From assembly GCF_002288925.2 (NCBI RefSeq), contig NW_022098037.1:2382384-2446383 (forward strand): DNA of 64,000 nt. Reading direction: 5' to 3'. The stretch comes from Delphinapterus leucas. Lineage: Eukaryota > Chordata > Mammalia > Artiodactyla > Monodontidae. Of this stretch, positions 52,901 through 60,304 are shown piece after piece; the stretch's first letter is position 1, and the number at the start of each line of letters is the position of its first letter. Below the pieces are notes generated by a model. It saw only the letters and a list, made by a program, of their open reading frames with translations, was not told the origin of the DNA and ran no database searches. Position numbers and translations under genes: made by a program.

Positions 52901-55900
52901 CATGATCTGACAGCTGAATCTAAGAAAATGTATCTGGGAAAACAGGAATCTAAAGACTCCTTCAAGCAGGTATCTGCCTATAAATGATATTGAACTCACT
53001 GTGTGTGTTTATCACTAGCAAGTATAATGCATCTCATCACTAGAAAGCAGGCAGCTGCCACTGGATATGTCCTAATTATTGACAGTGCTGTGCACTTACT
53101 AGGTAGAAAATATTCTTAAATCTTGATGTCACATGTTAAAAACTGAAGAATACTTTGGAAATCTGTCTTTGGATATGTTGGAGGTAACAGCAGGTGTAAT
53201 CTTACACTGTTTGTTTCCTAAGACAAGATACTTGATTTAACTGTCTGTGTAAGAATATTTTATACCTGACTTCTTTTAGAATGTATTTCCATTGTAGCAC
53301 AAAGCACCAAGTTGGTGGTCAAGTCTTTTACTCTAAGTCTTAGAGCAAATTGATGGTGTTGAGAAGGTATTTCATCATCATTACCTTCTGCTGTAATCTA
53401 ATAGAGTCTATTGTGCAGTATGTCTATTTTCATTTTTATTTTTTAGAATGATATTGAAAAGATATCATTTAAGAAGTACAAAAAAGTCTTTTGACTTATT
53501 TTTGAAATATTTCTGACCAGTTATCCCATGAGAGTTTGGGGATTTATTTGTTTAGTTTTTTGGCCTGTGATTGCCATTTTAAATGATATTCAACTGCAGA
53601 TTCTTAGTAAATGAGCTTTTGCTTATCATGTTATCATTGAAATTGTTTTTGATTAGTAAAGTTGATTTATTTTGCCACTGGCCCTAGCAACATTTTTTTC
53701 TCCTTCAAGATACCTTTCTATTCTTCCTTTTTCTGACCGTACTTACTGGAAAAAAGAGAAAAGTAGATACAAATTATATGGATAATATGGATAAAACCAG
53801 AATTTATATATTAATTGTTTATTTTAAATGTGAAGTTTGCAAAGTTGATCTCTGGTGCTGAAACTGGAAATCTAAATACCTCTCCATCATCCAACCAAAC
53901 AAGAAGTCCTGAGAAATTTGAAAAGCCAGAAAAAGAAATTGAAGGCCAGTTTATATATGAACTTCCAGTCAATGGATCCTCAACTCCAAGTAAGTACATA
54001 AAACTTCCTGATGTTTGAGTGCTAAGTTGAAAACTCGCAGTATTTAACTTGGAAAGGGTAAGTTAAGAGAGCGATCATAGACGAAAAAGTTCAAGGAATT
54101 TAAAATTTATGACACTTCTCTAGTGTGTGACTCTCTTACTAGAAGACGATGAAATGGGTATGAAATGTTAAATTCAGCCACATTGATTTGGTACTCTTTG
54201 GGTGTGAATTTCATTTTCAATCCAATATGTAAGTGTCTTGATCTACTATGGTACAGATAGGAATATAGGACCCTTTGAAAATGGGTCATTAAGTACCTGA
54301 AATTGTCTTTTTTTTCCCATATTAAAGTTCTGTCTATAGAGTTCATGGCAGAGACCCTAAAAACTCCATCACATTTAAAGTGATATTAGGTTCAGCGATA
54401 AGAGTTACCTATACAAAAAACTCTTTGTATAGTAGTAGCTCTTTTATATGGATACCTATATTTTAAGATTTCTGTGGATATATTGCATTAGCTTAAACTC
54501 TAGGGCCTTGCCTGTAGAACTACTTTACTCCTCTGTTCCTTCTGTTTGTTTCTAATAGTCTTGGTTTATCTAGTTTGTGGTGTGGCTTGTCACATTCATC
54601 TTTTGTAAGAGAAAATGATTCAGAGATTCTTCAAGATTAATTCCTCTGTCATATGTTATTACATTAGACAGTTGGCAGTTTAGGTAGGTAGGTATGTAGG
54701 TAGATAGATTGATAGAGAGAGAGAGATAAATGACTTACTAGAAATAATGTCATTGAAAGTTTCTAAGATTTGTATTCCAGACAGTGAATTTTTCTAAATG
54801 TCACAAGATCACTGTTTCTTACCAGTTTTTCAAGTTTTCTCTTGCCAAATCATATTTAGAAGTGTTCGATGTCTCTTAGTCCAAGTTGACTATTAATATT
54901 TTGTCCATTTTTAATTTTAGATCCAAAGATAGCATCTTCTGTCACTGCTGGAGTTGCCAGTTCACTATCAGAAAAAATAGCTGATACCATTGGAAATAAT
55001 CGGCCAAATGCACCATTGACATCTGTTCAAATCCGTTTTATTCAGAACATGATACAGGAAACATTGGATGACTTTAGGTAATTGAGAAATTATCTAGACC
55101 TTGACTAGCTTTTTTTATTAGGTGTAAAACTGTAACTGTGAGTAATGTTTGTGGTTACTACTTTTGCCTAAGTTCTGGGGTCCATAAAACCATAGAAAAT
55201 ATGAGTTTTGTTTATCTTGAAGTGTTGAGTTTATTTTATATCAGCTAGGAAAAGGCACATTTCCCTAGGGCAGTTATTAGATAACTTGGCAGGATGGTGT
55301 AGCAGGCTGGCTGCCATTGTGGATCTTGTTCATCATCAAACTATGGACAGATTCTGGTAAGCTCCAACGGGATTCTTACAATATTTATAGATCACCTGTT
55401 AAGTATGCTATGTGCAGTAATGTAGTAAAGATATTTTTTAAAGGAATTCTGAATATTTTCAAGTAGAATGCATCAGAATGTAATACTTAATTTTAAAAAG
55501 TTCTTGCCTGGATCTGTCCTTGTCTCTCATTCTTTGAATTTTGAACGTTGTAAGAATGTTCTAGAATGCTGGTTCCTTTTACCTGTCTCTCAATATATTT
55601 TGAAAGCTATTTTCAATTATTAGAATCTTTTGCATTTTTTTTCCTTTTCTGACCTCTAGCTACTTAGTACTCTTGCTCAGATTTGGAATACCGTGGGCAA
55701 GAATGTTGGAGAAGATGTGCAGTTTTTGTTGGTGCATGTTTCTTTTTAATGTTAAAAATGTTTTGAAAAAAAATTTTAAATGTTAACAAATATATTTTTA
55801 AAGAAAAATAATCATTTTGACGTTTATAATGTGCCTAGTATGTACTGATACTAAGGATACAAAAACGGATGATCTGCCCACAAAAGCATTATAGTTTAAT

Positions 55901-58900
55901 TAGGGTAGGTATAGTGTGGGCTGCTATGATGTGTGTTTCTTTGATGTGAATTAACTCATTTGTAAATAGGGCAGTAATGACAACATGATAAGGAAATTTT
56001 GGTGGTTCATGTAACAGCCACCAAAACAAAGTACATGAACACAGGTAAAGGCAGCAAATCACCTATCCATGTCCATCTCTTCCTATTCCCTTCTTCTTAA
56101 TTTGGCTTGGCTATGTGCTTTGTGTTAGGAAGTGCTTATTTTGTGATTTTTTTCCCCATCTTTGGACATTTTATCCTTGCCTCCATGCTTGACAGCCCCA
56201 ATCCTTTCTTCTATCTTCTTTCCCCTTTTACCAAATGACCCTCACTTTTTTTTAAGGTAAGATCTTTGATTATTCAATATTTAAACCATGCTAGTATTTT
56301 TATTAGGATTTAATTGTTTTTGTTAGTGCTCAGGTTACAAAGATTATATAGGTTTTGAGTGGTCTGCCCAAGTCCTTTCTCCTTAAATCCTGTTATTTTC
56401 TTTCCTTTTTTTTTTTTTTTTTTTTGCTTTTTCAGTATTATTGTGGTAAGAATACTTACCATGAGATCTACCCTCTTGGATTTTCAAGTGTGCAATATAC
56501 GGTATTGTTAACTATAGACACAATATTGTAACAGCAGTCCTCTTGAACTTACTTTGTGTATTGAAATTTTAAACTCATTGATTAGCAACTCCCTGTTTTC
56601 CCTTCTCCCCAGCCCCTGACACCCACAGTTCTGTTCTTTGCTTCCATGAGTTTGACTGTTTTAGATATCTCATATAAATGGGATCATGCAGTATTTGTGC
56701 TTCTGTGTCTGGCTTATTTCACTTAGCATTATGCCCTCCAGGTTCATCCACGTCACATGTCAAGATTTCTTTCTTTTTTAAGGCTGAATAATACTCCGTT
56801 ATATGTACATACCACGTTTAAAAAACTCTGGTCCTATTATTTTTCCATAAACAGTTTTTTAAAATATATGAGATATTTCAGGAATGCATATATAGGGCAA
56901 AATGGCAGAATTGTCTGGTTACAGCTGTAATATAATGTGAATAAAACAATGTTGAAAACACAGAAAGGGAGAAGTTCTTCTGGGGCAAATTTAGAAAGAA
57001 ATCATGCCTTGTGTGCCTGTACCTGGGGATTGAGGGTGGGTAGGGGCCTCTCTCTGCTCTTCTGCCCCTCTGTCAGCCATAGGCAGCCTCTGCTTAGAGG
57101 ACCCAGAATGGCTCAGAGGATTTCTGCAAATTCGCCTGCTCTGACTTCAGCCTCCAGTAGGTGTTGCCAGCTGTACCTTACAACGGAGGGACAGAGTGGG
57201 CTATTGAGAGGCTCTCTGCTAGCCATTCTCCCTCAGCTCTGGAGGCTGACTTCTCTGTGAGGGCCTGGAGTGCTTCAGAGGGGTTACTGTCAGTTCTTCT
57301 CCCCTGCCCTAAGTCTTCACCAGGCTCTGTGCATCTGTGCCCTAGGGGCTGTCTCTCTCAGCCCTCCTGCTCTGCCCCTAATTTTTACTCAGTGAAGGCC
57401 TGTGGCAAAAAGTTGTTGAGGGAATGGAGACTTTATTTTCGGCTGGGACTCCTTGGGATTCTAAACTGTCTTGACAGTCTTCACTTGACCTTTAAAAATC
57501 TATAAAAATTTCAGCTAGTTCTCTTTAGCCTATCAGTGGCAGCTTTCTTCCCCTGCTGCCCTGTCTATGAAAACAACTGTGGGTCTTTCTTCTTCTGGAT
57601 TTTAGTTCATTTAGATTTCTTTGCACTCTCAAAGTTGAATTTATTTAAAATGTATGATTTTATAGGTTATCTGGCTTGTTCTCATTATTAGGGCTGGGGA
57701 GCTAACATCCTAAGCAGAAGTCTGTGGGTTTATTTCTGTTGTCTTTAAAAAAGATTTAAGTTTCTTCTGGCAAGCAGATCATTTCCTGGGTTTTAGGTTT
57801 TCTTAGGGCTATTTTATTTCTGGTTTGCCTTTATTCCTAGGGTTTAGTCTGTGCCCTTTTAAGATATGAGCTGAATGTCTGGAGTATTCACCAGGCCTTT
57901 TTATCTTGGTGGGTCCCGAACTTAAACCTCCAATTCTTCATCACAGGGCTCTCAAAACCCTTTTCTCCTCTTTAGCTGCCTTTTTTTTTTTTTTGCGGTA
58001 CGTGGGCCTCTCACTGTTGTGGCCTCTGCCGTTGCGGAGCACAAACTCTGGACGCGCAGGCTCAGTGGCCATGGCTCACGGGCCTAGCCGCTCCGCGGCA
58101 TGTGGGATCTTCCCGGACCGGGGCACGAACCCGTGTCCCCTGCATCAGCAGGCGGACTCTCAACCACTGCACCACCAGGGAAGCCCTAGCTGCCACTTTA
58201 TGTTTGTTTTCCTGCCATCTAACTCAGTACAGGCATTGCTTAGGAGTCAAAGATGTCTTGAGGGGAAATTGCACAGATTCAGGTTTACTTTCTACAGGTA
58301 CCCCCTTTCCAGAATCTTGGACCTTGCAGTGCTGGCTGCCTTGGGAGTTCTGAATTCTAATACTCCCCAACCAAGTGAGACTGTCTCAAACTCCAGGCCA
58401 CTGCTCTCATCTCAGCCTCTTTTTCTCATAATATGGGATCAGCACATCCCGCAGAGGGAAAAGCAGAGGTAAATGTGGAGGTTACCTAGTAGACTCGCCT
58501 TCTTTACAAGACCGTGGTCCCTCCAATCCTGGCTACTTTGGTGGTTCTACGATGCCTTCACTTTTTGTTGTTGTTGTTTGTTTGTGTTTGTTTTTTAATA
58601 CAGCTCTTGTCATAACTCAAAGCAGAAGAGAAACAAATTTTTTTAAATATCTTTTAGTTGCAACAGAAGAAATAAGGTACTTAGGAATAAATCTAACCAA
58701 AGATGGTAAAGATCTGTGTGTGGAAAAACATTAAAAAAAATTTATTAGAAAGCATTAACACTTAAATGGGAAGATATTATGAAGCTGTCAGTTCTTCTAA
58801 CTTGGTCTATAGATTGAATGCAATTCCAGTCAAATCCCAACTGGGTTTTTTGGAAGAAGATGATGAGATAATTCCAAAATGTATATGAAAGAAGGAAGAT

Positions 58901-60270
58901 ATGGAATAACCAAGACACTGGAGAAGAATAAGGTTGAAGCGGACTAGTTTGTCAGATAGATAGGCTATCATTAAAATAGTGTATCATTGGGCTTCCCTGG
59001 TGGCGCAGTGGTTGAGAGTCCGCCTGCCAATGCAGGGGACACGGGTTCGTGCGCCGGTCCGGGAAGATCCCACATGCCGTGGAGCGGCTGGGCCCGTGAG
59101 CCATGGCCGCTGAGCCTGCGCGTCTGGAGCCTGTGCTCCGCAACGGGAGAGGCCACAACAGTGAGAGGCCCGCGTACCGCAAAAAAAAAAAAAAAAAAAG
59201 TGTATCATTAACACAGGGTGGACAAATTGTCCAAAGAGATCAAATAGGCACGCCCCCCCAAAAAATGCCTATGTATATATGGAAATGTGATATATGACAG
59301 AGGAAATGTATATATCCCTGTTGCATGCTATTTAAAAAATCAGTTCCATACAGGGTAAAAGTTTAAATGTAAATGGAAACATTTTAGGCATTGTAAGAGA
59401 ATTTATATCAATATATGACTTCAGGGTTTGAGAAGTTACTTAAAAATAAGAGGGTACACTACCTATAAAAATAGATTGATAAATTTACATTAATATTAGG
59501 TTAGTAAATTTGAGAATATTAATAGGAATTGTTTATCCCAGGACACTATGAATAAAATGAAAAGACAAAAGGTATCTGCAGTACTCCTATAACCAATAAA
59601 GGATCAGATTATGTAAAGAACTCTTACAATTTTTTTAAAAAAGACATTCAGTAGAAAAATAGTTTAAAGACATAGGCAAGCATTTCACAGAAGAGGAATG
59701 GTATATGAACATAAGGAAAGATGCTCAGCCCTACAAATTAATCAGACAACTGAAAATGCAGTGGGATACCATTTCACACCCAGTAGATGGGAAAATATTG
59801 TAAAAAGCTTGGTAACACCAAGTCTTGGTGTGGACGTAAAGCTAGATGAGCTCTGTTATACTGATGATGAGTGTGTCCGTTGACACTACCACTTTGGAAA
59901 ATAATTTCTGTTATTTTGTAAGTCTGAGCAGTGTACCTCTGGATCATACCTATAACTCAACACATCTACTCTTGGATATATCATCTACAGAAATTGGCAC
60001 ATGTGGGTTGGAAGACATATACATGATTGTTTATAACAACGTTGTAATAATAAACACTTGAAAACAATTCAAATTGACAGGAGAATGTACACACTAGTAT
60101 AAATCAGTGAATTACAGATATGTAGAATATGAAACTTGAAAACATGATACTGGATTATTTTTTAAATGTCCACTACTCAAGCCTACATAGGATATGGTAC
60201 CCTTTTTGTAATGCTCAAAAGCAAGCACAACGAAAATAGACTGACTACAGATTCTGTGTTATACATACAA

Positions 60271-60304
<34 letters not shown>

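Noticed and set aside
57906..58472. 188-codon open frame on the + strand
   Set aside because: It runs straight through an antisense SINE and its tail, and has no known domain or splice support.
58989..59060. tRNA-like head with Pol III boxes, considered as a tRNA gene
   Set aside because: It is the tRNA-derived head of a SINE with a tail and target-site duplication. There is no complete cloverleaf.
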